A stretch of 64,000 nucleotides of DNA, from positions 2,895,887 to 2,959,886 of the forward strand of contig NZ_LT732548.1 of the NCBI RefSeq assembly GCF_900155685.1, written 5' to 3'. The position numbers and the translations under genes were made by a program. Shown one piece after another: positions 18,401 to 27,300 of this stretch (positions within the stretch are counted from its first letter, which is position 1; the number at the start of each line of letters is the position of its first letter). The stretch comes from Paenibacillus bouchesdurhonensis (GTDB lineage Bacteria > Bacillota > Bacilli > Paenibacillales > Paenibacillaceae). The notes under the pieces were generated by a model. It was not told where the DNA came from. It saw nothing but the letters and a program-made list of their open reading frames with translations, and did not search any database.

Positions 18401-21351
18401 TTGACGAATGGTTGCCGATTGAGCTCCTCCTTGAGGAATATGTCACAAGGCTATCGACCGTTGAACATTTGTTCGTTTTCTGTGACGTATCACGAAGCAC
18501 AATACAATACGGCGAGGGTATGAAGAGGCAATATGAGGAGATTTACGAGAAAGGCATCTTGAAATGGTTTCAGTTTGTCAAGGCTGTTGCTGGACAGCAT
18601 GGGGGACAGCCGCTGCATATCACATTCATTACACAAAATGCTCAAAAGATGCTGAATCATGAAACCTTATCACCTGTTGTTCAGTCCTTCATGGGAATGG
18701 CGAAGGTGCTAAATTCGGAAAATGGCAGCATTACGGTCAAATGTATCGATCTTTGCGCTGTCGAGACAGGGCGCCTAGAGGATGAGAGCCGAGTATGGGA
18801 TCGGATATGCAGAAGTGTCGTATCCATTGGCCCGAAGTCGGGCCGTTTAGGTTATGAGGAATACGCATTGAGAAACGAGCGCCTATTTAGAAAGAGGCTG
18901 ATTCCATTAGAGTCTCCGATCAGCGGCGAGTTGAAGCCTATATTCAAGGAGAAGTCGGTTTATTTGATTGTAGGTGGCTCTGGAGGTATAGGGCTTGAAC
19001 TGTCAGAGTATTTGATTACAAAGTGGAAATCCACATTAATTTGGATCGGAAGAAAACCGCTAATTGCCGTGCAATCGAAGATAGATCGCTTGGAGCAGCT
19101 TGGCGGAACGGTTTATTATGTGCAGGCCGATGCGCAGTCGGCAGATGAATTGATTAAAGCCTTCAAGGAAGTTCAAGCGGGGATTCCCCGGATTGATGGA
19201 ATCATTCATGCAGCGCTTGTCTTAAGGGATGCAACTCTTACGCAGATGAAGGAAGCGGATTTTACCGAAGCTTTCAATGCGAAAGTATTGACGATGCTTA
19301 ATACACTTGAGCTTGCGGAACCATCGAGACTTGATTTCATTATAAGCTTTTCTTCAGAGTGCAGCTTCAGAGGTTCGCCTGCACAAGCGAATTATGTTTC
19401 GGCTTGCCGATACCTGGATTCTTTCCTCCTGTCATTAGGGGAGAAAGAACAAATTCCGGTTAGAATCATGAACTGGGGCTATTGGGGTGAAAGCGGAATT
19501 GTCGCTACCGAGAGGTTCAGAAGATTACTTGAGCTGCAAGGCTTGCTTCCATTTAGCAATGCCGAGGGAATCGCAATGACAGAAATGATCTCCAGTTTGC
19601 CTTATACACAGCTTATGGCCGCCAAAACGAATTCGATTTATGCAGATAAGGTAGGGATTGCGGCAGACAGAAGCATGCAGCCCGCGGGAGGAGACCGTTC
19701 CGAGTTTCTTTATGCAATAGCTGAAGAGATCAACTCTTTCGCGGCATCATATGACGGGCGGTCTATAGCGGATTATTATGAACAGCTGAAGCACGTGATT
19801 CAAACGGTTCCTGATTATGCTGAACGGATATTGCAAAATATGGAGGGAATTGAGCTTGAAGAATTGAAGCCGCAGTTCCAACGCTACATTAAAGCTTTAC
19901 GTGCACTGCCGAAAACAGCCGATGTACAAAGCGTAGGCGGCAAGAAGGAGCAGCAGCACCGCACAGAATCGGTTGATGCATGGAGCCGAATGCTGGATAT
20001 TTCCCAGCGTCAGGCCGCGAACATCTTGAAGGAACGAATTTTGGCAAGCGATGTATTTTTCCCGGACGGATCCAATGAAGTTGTGGAAGGCATATACAAG
20101 CACAACCCGCTCTCGGAGTATTTCAATCAAATGATGGCACTGCTGGTTGCGAAACTGACAGAGCGTTTGCTTGAACAACGCAAGGACGGAACTCCTGTCC
20201 GCATATTGGAATTCGGCGGAGGTACAGGAAGCACGACTTCACACGTGCTGCGTGGATTGAATGAAATCGCTGGTCAAGTGGAGTATGTGTTTACCGATGT
20301 TTCTCCACATTTCTTGCATAAAGCTAAGCAACGGTTTGCAGATTACGAATTTGTCAAATATCAGTTGTTTAACCTCAATGATGATCTTGAACCATTACGG
20401 TCGGATTGCGGATTTTTCGATATCATTCTGGGGACGAATGCCATTCACATCAGTCGTGATCTAAGCAGAACACTTTTAAATCTCAAGAATGCATTGACAC
20501 CATACGGGCATTTGATTATTAACGAACTGACGCATAATCATGAGCTGCTGCCAGTGACCTTCGGTTTATTAACAGGATGGTGGGACTATGAGGATTCTGA
20601 GCTGCGGATCGATCACTCCCCCCTGGTGTCATTGTCGGGATGGGAGCGCTTATTGGAAACGCACGGGTTTCGATATGCTACAGCGTTCGATTTCACGGAG
20701 CCATTCCAGGAGAACCTCCACCTTCAGCATGTGTTGATCTGCGAGAATAATGGAGTAATCCATAAAGCGTTAATCACTTCTGAGACGAAGGGGAGGGACA
20801 GCGTCGGAGAAATGAAGGCTGAATCTGCTCATGTGAAGCCTTCACTAACGCCTTCAAGCGCAGCTTCGGAGAAAAATGATTCAGCCCTGATGAAGATAAC
20901 CGGAAATTTGTCTGCTGCTGCTCAATGCCAGCAAGTAGAAGAGAGCGTAATGCAATTGTTGAGGGAGCTATTACTTATTCCAGAAGACGAGCCGATTCGC
21001 GGCGGGGCAGGTTTCCAGGAGCTTGGATTGGATTCGCTGCTTGCCGTTCAATTCAGAGATTTGCTATCGGCGGCTACTGGTCTAAAGCTTGCAGCTACGA
21101 TAGTTTACGATTATCCGACGATAAAATTAATGGCCGAATACATTGTTAGCAAGCAAGTTCAGCCGGTTACTGTTTCGCAAAGCACATCGGATGTCAACGA
21201 TAGTGCATTGATTCAAGGGGATCGAACTGCTCAAGCATCCGGCGCTAAAGACAGTATGCGAACAGGAGCAGAGGATTGGCTGTCGGAGGTTCAGGAAATG
21301 ACGGAGGAAGAGGCCGTTCGTGAATTGATAAAGGAACTTCAAAACTTATGA
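11815..21351 (+). CDS. PKS1: FkbH loading region and module 1
   Basis: A 3178-residue PKS with ATG at 11815 after a TAGGGAGA ribosome site. Order: MaoC-like hotdog domain (1-275), SDR domain (286-505), FkbH-like HAD/acyltransferase domain (525-1070), ACP (Ser1176), KS (1236-1668, Cys1404), DH (1863-2130, His1879, Asp2043), KR (2383-2600, Tyr2527), C-methyltransferase (about 2630-2980, GGGTGST near 2801) and ACP (Ser3074). The loading part makes a three-carbon starter from 1,3-bisphosphoglycerate. Module 1 then adds malonyl, methylates the alpha carbon, reduces and probably dehydrates. The KS is of trans-AT type and no AT is present. The C-terminal 25 residues are an amphipathic acidic helix (SEVQEMTEEEAVRELIKEL), which looks like a class 2 docking partner for the N-terminal helix of PKS2. 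Confidence 0.93.
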   Translation: MIKTGDVLGLKEIKISFTKKELSLFAHLSGDFNPMHMDALFARKSPYGQQIVFGALSTIACLQLIEDDRFLQPSEIEVFFEKPVFMNKVYSAVLEEKSEDTAVIGLYDGHTTCLRLSLRASVPTKALDEWVCPMPEDNSEMLMQPMDIDDEALISAYKNVCAYKVDPIQLKKFAEDVGWRNVAQGIGLVKVLSLCSYIIGMEFPGKRALFSKLHLELSNCLRDISDQLVYSISKQHYDEYYRMLDLAVEVGSSGVPMARGTLKAFVHKKLPSTDPLHSADTTVRPLNGKTALVIGGSRGLGAAIVRELVIQGYQVVTNYYKSTEEAKTLQAELNRLAPSAVHIIEGNAADEDTCERMAQYITAEFGRLDLLVLNAFHPPLTHLSPEDYVQENLKLFERPFEACKDLLATYRGCIVGISSIYVKEGPKELANYIEAKKLAEAYLIQKSEEYSPITILLARPPQLLTDMNNTPTGWIHAQPPDKISKVIVDAVSESVIGLTEEKGVQWIEHFDVVSKKMNIISSFTADPIKTGLSYWLKLWNWPYEIRFSSYNQMIQDLFHLGGVLYHKDTEMNVLLIRLEDWYRYRAQEDAEGNYIGMPSYSEEILAYYEQYLNEFIAALQFYHEHYQGRTLLVFCPNRLQLQDDYHWSQLLSDMKQRIYEAAGMLAGIEMVDAEAYHDLYGVSSIEDMTGDILGHIPYTQEYFSYLSTLIARRFFSIHRRTYKVIVLDCDNTLWEGIVGEVGYDGININDVYASWQSKLIELSEKGYLLCLCSKNNPQDVLDVFSKNPSMKLTMDYIVDYRISWGPKSVHLYELAESLNVGIDSVIFIDDSPLEIAEVRKHCPEVLALQWPSDKLQAKWFVQHMWALDHEKPITIEDASRTQLYKADQERIKMKQTSSSYLEFIRNLNVSVKFEPVNEAALQRASQMTLRTNQFNTTGKRRTEKELKELLEEKGVQVWKAEVEDRFGSYGFAGLIVSRTRDSDIYVDSFLLSCRVLGRGVEFELLRKLAREAQTTGLTSLVVALYPNNRNHAAHQFLEGLSEFDASIKQQALPEGGIEWVIPVEWLVCFDQTTVKQAISEPAKKYKTDNREQPKNFTSLRVLEERLEYIATNLTSQLKIYGELGNHSLSGNQSGLVQDRQAEEIRAKDAIKSVFQKHTRLTEIDFSKPIEEFQLESMKKVEISSDLIRIFPQLAPTFLFEFENLKSVVQYLEADASITAPSKAVHLEATNEAHDANDIAIVGVNARLPQADSVQRFWEHLVNGNSCITEIPANRWELSGFYSPDSGEIGKSHCKWGGFLQDIESFDHQFFNISAKEAEAMDPQQRLFLEVVWGLFEDAGYKPEDIDPKTGVFVGVISTDFGQYLNQQAAHGLTPYRWGDAYQIANRISYFFNFKGPSLSIDTACSSSGTALHLACQSILNKECRTAVVGGVNLILDPSRYIQYTQMGLLTSEDKCRPFAAEAKGTIMGEGVGAILLKPLREALQNGDQVYGIIKGSAINSGGKTNGFTVPNPKAHAELIREAIRRAGIESKTVSYIEAHGTGTIVGDPIEISGLSEGYSWSANAPGETCSVGSVKANIGHLESAAAIAGIIKIVLQMKYQKRVPSLHALPMNPVLNQAGSGFAVQHALEDWNSVREESVKATQAPRRAAISSFGAGGSNFHAILEESPRQRHAVGKSNDYNLIVFSARKEKTLREMTSNLKKHIQFELSQQTVIDRDAYFESLAFTLQTGRCCFNHRLAIVSNSLDDLLEKLTHYNNSGALSDDIQYGECYNEHIEEWQGELFEREYFKNLFTRGEVKKLSFLWLKGVSINWNDFYSRPKPFKVALPTYPFDKRVFPLRKFTGQRSIAKLYETIEAPSLQNDHYQLTTEIERFPFLIDHQVNRTIIVPGAFSLSLMMTALVKEHRLTSLHFSDVTFRKAFLLQMDSRCLTQIVFHKQESPSKIEVYVKTENEDPAWTLLTKAQVDTDVDKIVRSVDPLLIQSRADSRMSREAFYHKGSSLGFSWGEQFQWITEVWIAEKEVLAKLSYRSSAEAAFVFPPSLLDACLQPYIFALENHCQAMGITDTFIPFSIEELNMHMPIPEELYSYITFQQIGEGQCDYFMINVMLLDPKGVIIGEVLGLRLKRVHQGLFQQSGQSNNVEHLYRPDWELIRFEEWEPPMETPISNRSLAVEMSFGSSASLAKQAVQRVLAEQYGVDEWLPIELLLEEYVTRLSTVEHLFVFCDVSRSTIQYGEGMKRQYEEIYEKGILKWFQFVKAVAGQHGGQPLHITFITQNAQKMLNHETLSPVVQSFMGMAKVLNSENGSITVKCIDLCAVETGRLEDESRVWDRICRSVVSIGPKSGRLGYEEYALRNERLFRKRLIPLESPISGELKPIFKEKSVYLIVGGSGGIGLELSEYLITKWKSTLIWIGRKPLIAVQSKIDRLEQLGGTVYYVQADAQSADELIKAFKEVQAGIPRIDGIIHAALVLRDATLTQMKEADFTEAFNAKVLTMLNTLELAEPSRLDFIISFSSECSFRGSPAQANYVSACRYLDSFLLSLGEKEQIPVRIMNWGYWGESGIVATERFRRLLELQGLLPFSNAEGIAMTEMISSLPYTQLMAAKTNSIYADKVGIAADRSMQPAGGDRSEFLYAIAEEINSFAASYDGRSIADYYEQLKHVIQTVPDYAERILQNMEGIELEELKPQFQRYIKALRALPKTADVQSVGGKKEQQHRTESVDAWSRMLDISQRQAANILKERILASDVFFPDGSNEVVEGIYKHNPLSEYFNQMMALLVAKLTERLLEQRKDGTPVRILEFGGGTGSTTSHVLRGLNEIAGQVEYVFTDVSPHFLHKAKQRFADYEFVKYQLFNLNDDLEPLRSDCGFFDIILGTNAIHISRDLSRTLLNLKNALTPYGHLIINELTHNHELLPVTFGLLTGWWDYEDSELRIDHSPLVSLSGWERLLETHGFRYATAFDFTEPFQENLHLQHVLICENNGVIHKALITSETKGRDSVGEMKAESAHVKPSLTPSSAASEKNDSALMKITGNLSAAAQCQQVEESVMQLLRELLLIPEDEPIRGGAGFQELGLDSLLAVQFRDLLSAATGLKLAATIVYDYPTIKLMAEYIVSKQVQPVTVSQSTSDVNDSALIQGDRTAQASGAKDSMRTGAEDWLSEVQEMTEEEAVRELIKELQNL
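15517..21150 (+). other. Module 1: KS-DH-KR-cMT-ACP
   Basis: The KS keeps Cys1404, the EAHGTGT histidine and the GHLE histidine. The DH histidine motif is HQVNRTIIVP, with arginine in place of the usual glycine but the proline kept, and Asp2043 is present. The KR keeps NYVSACRY and an LRD signature that suggests a B-type reductase. The cMT has EFGGGTGST and an LLTGWW segment. Predicted unit: an alpha-methyl unsaturated or beta-hydroxy segment. Confidence 0.8.
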
Positions 21352-21362
21352 GATAAAGAGTG

Positions 21363-24300
21363 ATGCTATTGGAAACCAAGGATTTAGTTAAGCAAGCACT
21401 AGTCGAAATAAAACGGCTCAAGAGTGAAAAAGAAGCTCCGATTGCGATTGTCGGCATGGCTTGCCGTTTTCCAGACGGAATCCATACGCCTGAACAATAT
21501 TGGGAGGCATTGGTTAACAAGCGGGACTGCATTGCGTCCATTCCTCAGGAACGCTGGAATATAGACGATTATTACAGTCCCAATCATGCCGAACCAGGAA
21601 AGATGTATGTAAAGGAAGGCGGGTTCGTTCATCCGATTGATCTGTTCGATTCGGATTTATTCAAGCTGCCTGATAGAGAAATTAAGTACATGGACCCGCA
21701 GCAGCGGATGTTTCTGGAGGTTGCGTGGGAATGCTTGGAGCGGTCAGGGATCGATCCTCTTGGACTAAGAGGATCGAAGACGGCCGTCTACTTGGGGATA
21801 TGCACATCGGATTATGCGCTTCATAGTCTATACTCGAAGCGGCCTGAGAATATTGACATATATTCTTTTACCGGCAGCGCCCATAGTATTGCTAGTGGGA
21901 GATTGTCCTATATGCTCGGGCTGGAAGGGCCAAGTGTTTCAATTGATACGGCTTGTTCCTCATCACTGGTTGCCCTTCATGAAGCATGTGCTACCTTGCG
22001 CGCCGGGCAATCCGAAATGGCTATTGTGGGCGGGGTTAGCTTGATGACTTCCCCGGAGCACACAATTCAGTTCTGCAAGGTGGATGCATTGTCTCCAACT
22101 TCTAGGTGCAAGGCTTTCGATGCTTCTGCTGATGGGTATGTTCGGTCGGAAGGCTGCGGGGTCGTACTTTTGAAGCGATTGGATCAAGCGGTGAAGGATA
22201 AAAACGTGATTTTGTCAGTTATCCGGGGAACAGCGATTAATAACGACGGAACGACTAGCAGTCTGACCGCTCCTAATGGTCTTTCTCAGCAGCGGTTGTT
22301 TCAAGATGCACTAAGCTTCGCAAAGCTGCAGCCCAACGAGATCGCTTATGTGGAAGCCCACGGTACAGGAACCCCGTTAGGCGATCCGATTGAAATCAAC
22401 GCCCTTGGCCGTATATATGGCACCGATCGAGATGATCCACTGTGGGTAGGCTCTGCCAAAACGAACATAGGTCATCTTGAGGCCGCGGCAGGTATGGCCG
22501 GATTAATCAAAAGTGTGCTGGCAATTCAAAATCGAAAAATCCCGCCCAATTTGCATTACAATCGCCCAAATCCGGAAATTATGTGGGACGAGTTTAAGAT
22601 CAAGGTGCCTAAGCAAGTGGAAAGCTGGCCAGCGGGAACGAAGCGTGCTGCGATAAGCGCTTTTGGCTTTAGCGGAACCAACGCCCATGTCATCATCGAG
22701 GAACCGCCAGTTTCAGTGACTCCCGAAGCGGGAGAGTTGATTCCGTTAATGACAGTGTCGGCCCAGAGCGAAAAAGCATTGTTAGAAAAAATACGAAATA
22801 CATCTTTATATATTGCAAAACAAAGCGAAGATTCGCTGGACGCTGTTTGCTTCACTTCTGCGGTATGCCGTCCGCATCTTCCATATCGCAAGGCTTTTGT
22901 ATTTACGAGCCGTGCGCAATTGTTAGAACTGCTCGAGCAGAGTTCATACAGTGCTAGCGAGAGGCCATCGACAGCATGCAAAGTGGGCTTCTTCCTGCCT
23001 GATACCTTGATTTGGGATGAGCGGCTCGTCTTAAAACTGTACGAATGCAGTGACGTATTTCGCAGCGCCATTTCCTCCTGTATAAAGGAGCTGTCTTTTA
23101 GTGATCTTGAGGAGCTGCTTCATACAAGTCAGAAGCATATCACCCATTTTGTTTTTCAATATGCAGCGATATTGGCTTTGATCGACGCTGGAATTCACCC
23201 GGATTGGATGACAGCCGACCGCAGAGGTTGGATTGCAGCACTAGCAGTAACTCAAGTCCTTACGTTAAAAGAGTGCCTGATTTGGTTATGCGAAGCTTCT
23301 GCTATGGATATACCTTACAGCTTGCTTTCAGGAAGAACGATCTCTCCGCAAATTCCACTTGTAACGTCGGATGGAACGCGAATAGATGAGACGGTAGTCA
23401 ATGACGGTATTTTCTGGAATGCTGCACATTCAGCGGAAATTACTTTTTCAGATGCTTGGCTGCTTCAATTCAATGACGAAGAAAGAGACAGTAACATTGG
23501 CAGCCGATTGAATTGCAATGTCAGAGATGTGAATGCGATCTTTAAGACGCTTGCTTTCTTTTACGAAAGAGGCATACATATTCGGTGGAAATCGGTATTT
23601 CACAAATCGCTTCAGCCGATGCCACTACCGACAACGCCATTTATCGGCAAACGCTATTGGGTAGAACAACCCAAAATTGCTCCATCATCGGGCGGTTTCT
23701 CAAACGAGAGTAAATCATTCTTTAAGCATAAGCTGCCTATCTATGGGAAAAACACATTTTGTTACATGTTCCGCATTGAAGGCGCAAAGCATCGTTTTGT
23801 TAAGGATCACGGTTTTTTGGGGCAAATTGTGCTACCGGCGACCGCATTTCTCGAAATGATGACAACCGTGGGGCAGGATATGTACGGTCCATATGGCTTT
23901 GATGTTTGCAATATTAGCTATGAGCAGCCTCTCATCTGGAGGGATGAGGATGTCGAGCTTCATATAAATGCAGATAGAGGCGATAATGGCAACTTGAAGC
24001 TTTCCGTCATGAGCTTCCGAAGTAGCGATCATTCGGACATAGTATGGATACAGCACGCAACTGCTTCGATAGTGAAAAGAGCGTCAACTAACATGCCGAG
24101 TGCATTTATAACTCCAAAAGAGGTGGGCGGGCTGCAGCCTGTTGCCAGTGGGCAGTTCTACAAGCGTTTGGCTGAAATCGGGTACTACTTTAAAGACCTT
24201 CACCAAGGAGTCTCCGAACTTCAAGCAAGCAATAGCCTGGCAAGGGCCAAAATCAAGCTGCCCGCCGCACTAGCGAGTGAAGCTTCAAGCCACTCGTTCC

Positions 24301-27300
24301 ACCCGGCTTTATTGGATGCTTGTACCCAAGTGTTTCTGGCCTTTTTGCCTGAGATGAGTGCAGACCAGGACCAAATTAATATTACGATGGGAACGGATCA
24401 ATACAGCCTATATCTTCAACCAGAGGATGAGCTTGAGGTTGTTGCTGAAATCATAGAGCAGAATGCTCACGGTTTCAAAGGAAATATGCATATTTATAAT
24501 GGGCATCAAGAGCTAGTCGCGGAAGTCAAGGGTTATATGACTAAAAGAGTCGATAAAACAGCTCTCTTGTCATCTTTAAACAAGTCCGACCAGCCTTTTT
24601 ATCGGGAGAGATGGGTGCCTAAGGTTCATGAAAGCAGTCAAGAGCTTCAAACAGGAACTTATCTGCTATGGGCAGACGATACTATATTTGCCTCCAAAGT
24701 AGCTGAACAGTTCCGAACCCGAGGCTGTTCCGTTCTATTTGTGCGCCGCGGTAGGGAGTTCCGCCGGCTTCCAAATCAAGGATATGAGATAGATCCGTCA
24801 GTGCCAGAGCATTATTTACAGCTTGAAAGAGAGCTTCAAGAGCAAGAGGATTGCAATTTTAAAGGCAGTCTCTATATGTGGAATTTGGATTGCGCTTTCT
24901 CACCGGTTACCCGTACAGTTTGGAATGAGGCAGAGGCGGCTTGCCAGCCGCTACTGCTTATCGCAAAGCATTTGTACTCTAAGTCAACTCATTTGGGCAG
25001 TTTTTCGATAGTCACCCAGAATACAAGCCGAATTGAGCCTGGGGACTATTGGGTGCATCCCGTATCAGCATCAGCTTTAGGTTTCCTAAAGGTGATGCGC
25101 TTGGAATACCCGTATATCCGATGTTTGGGAATCGATTTGCATGATCTTACTCAAGCCTCAAGTAATCAAGTTGTTACGGAGATTTTGGAGGCGACAGCAG
25201 ATCATCTCGTGGCATATCGAAATATGCAGCGGTATGTGCCGCGTTTAATTGAATGGCCTACACCGATGCCAGAAGAAGATACCGACTTAACGGTGTTTGA
25301 GCAGCCATATGCTCTAAAATCCCAAGGCAAAGGATCTATTGAGGAGCTTTATTATGAATATGCGGCACGAATGAGTCCAGCTGACGATGAAGTTGAATTG
25401 GAGGTATTGGTAGGGGGCTTTAATTTCCATGATATCATTCACGCCCTTAATCTGATGGAGGAACACAATGAGCGCTTCGGTTTAGATTGTGTAGGGAAAG
25501 TGAGCAGAGTAGGAAAAGCTGTGACGGATTTGAGCGTCGGCGACCTTGTGGTGGCGTTTGCTCCAGGCTGTTTCGGCAAATACATTGTCGTGCCTCGCGA
25601 CTTTGTAACGGTGAAGCCGAAGAGTCTGAATATTAATGAGACGGCGACTATTCCTTCAGCATACTTAACGGCATATGGCATTATGAAACATCTGACTCAA
25701 GCCTCCGCAAACGTACAATCTATGTTAATTCATGCCGGCTCCGGCGGGCTGGGCGTAGCGCTTATTCATCTGGCTCGCCGCTTAGGAATTAAGGTATATG
25801 CTACAGCCAGCAGCAGTAAGCACTTTTTGCTGCGTCAGCTAGGGGTTGAGTATATTTTCGATTCCAGAAGCCTCGATTATGCAGAACAAATTTTGGCGGC
25901 AACCGATGGCAAAGGCGTTGACGCAGTCGTTAACTCTTTTACAGGCGAGCACATTCCAAAAACATTCTCTGTTGTGCATAGCGGCGGTTATTTCGTCGAA
26001 ATAGGAGAAAGGGAACGTCTGACCGATGAGCAAGCGTCCCAACACCGAAGCGATGTTATCTATGTGTCCTTCTCGTTGTTTGATACGATTCGCCACAATC
26101 GTCGTATTGTTAGAGAAATGCTGGAGGATCTGAATCGTTGGTTCGATCAAGGGGAAATTCGCCCGATTCCGTTTCAGGTATTTGATAAATCGGATATCAA
26201 GGCTGCCTTTCGTTATATCCAAAAGGGCAAACATATCGGGAAGGTATTAGTTCGCTTTGCAGAGCCGCAGATCCAAGCTGAAGAACGAAGAACAGTCGTC
26301 ATCGCAGGTGGTGCAGGCGGTATTGGTTGGGAAATTGCACAACACTTAGCAAATACGTCCTCGGATACGATTGTGCTGTTAGGTCGAAGTGCTGAATCGG
26401 AGGCATTAAGAGAAAAGCTAGATCGGTTGCGTGTCCAGGGAAAACAAATTGTATATTATTCGACCGATATCGGCGATATTGATGCAGTTCTTCAGGTAAT
26501 CAAGGATATAGACACCTGCTATCCTCCGCTGCGAGGCGTGATCCATTCGGCTGGAATTATCAATGACCAACTCATTCGGAGCGAAGAGTGGGATAATTTC
26601 AAAGAAATTATCCATCCCAAAATTCAGGGGGCGTGGAATCTTCACTATGCAACTCTTGAGAAGGAACTTGAGTTTTTTATGCTGTTTTCATCGGTTACGG
26701 CACTGATGGGATCTATTGGGGTAGCCGGTTATGCAACAGGAAATAGTTTCTTATCCGGCTTAACGGCATATCGTTTACAGCTTGGTTTGCCATGTCTTTG
26801 TCTGAATTGGGGGCCTTGGCAAGAGGTTGGTATGCTGACCCGCCTCAATCCGGTCGCTAAGGAAATATGGACGAAGAACGGCTTCAATGCGCTGTCTACA
26901 AAGGAAGGTTTACGTCTATTTGAAGCAGCGAAAAATCACAACGGGGAGCTATCGGTTATGCCTGTCGTTTGGGAGAAATGGCTCAAGCAATATCCTAAGG
27001 GCTGTATCCCGGATACGCTGTTATCACTTGCGGATTATAGCAGCAATCAGCCATCTGCGAATGTATCACATACAGTGGGCGCTGCGAAGTCCGTAGCAGC
27101 AAGAAATCGTTCGGCAAGTACACCGGAAGCCGTGTACAACGATATTTCCACCCTGCTAAAAAGAGTGCTGCAGCGTTCTGTTACGACCGAGGAGCTAAAT
27201 AATCACTCCTTCCAGGAAATGGGTTTAGACTCATTGATGTCTGTTGAGTTTCGTAATCTTTTAAATGAAAGCTACGCATCGGAATTTCCAATTTCGCTGC

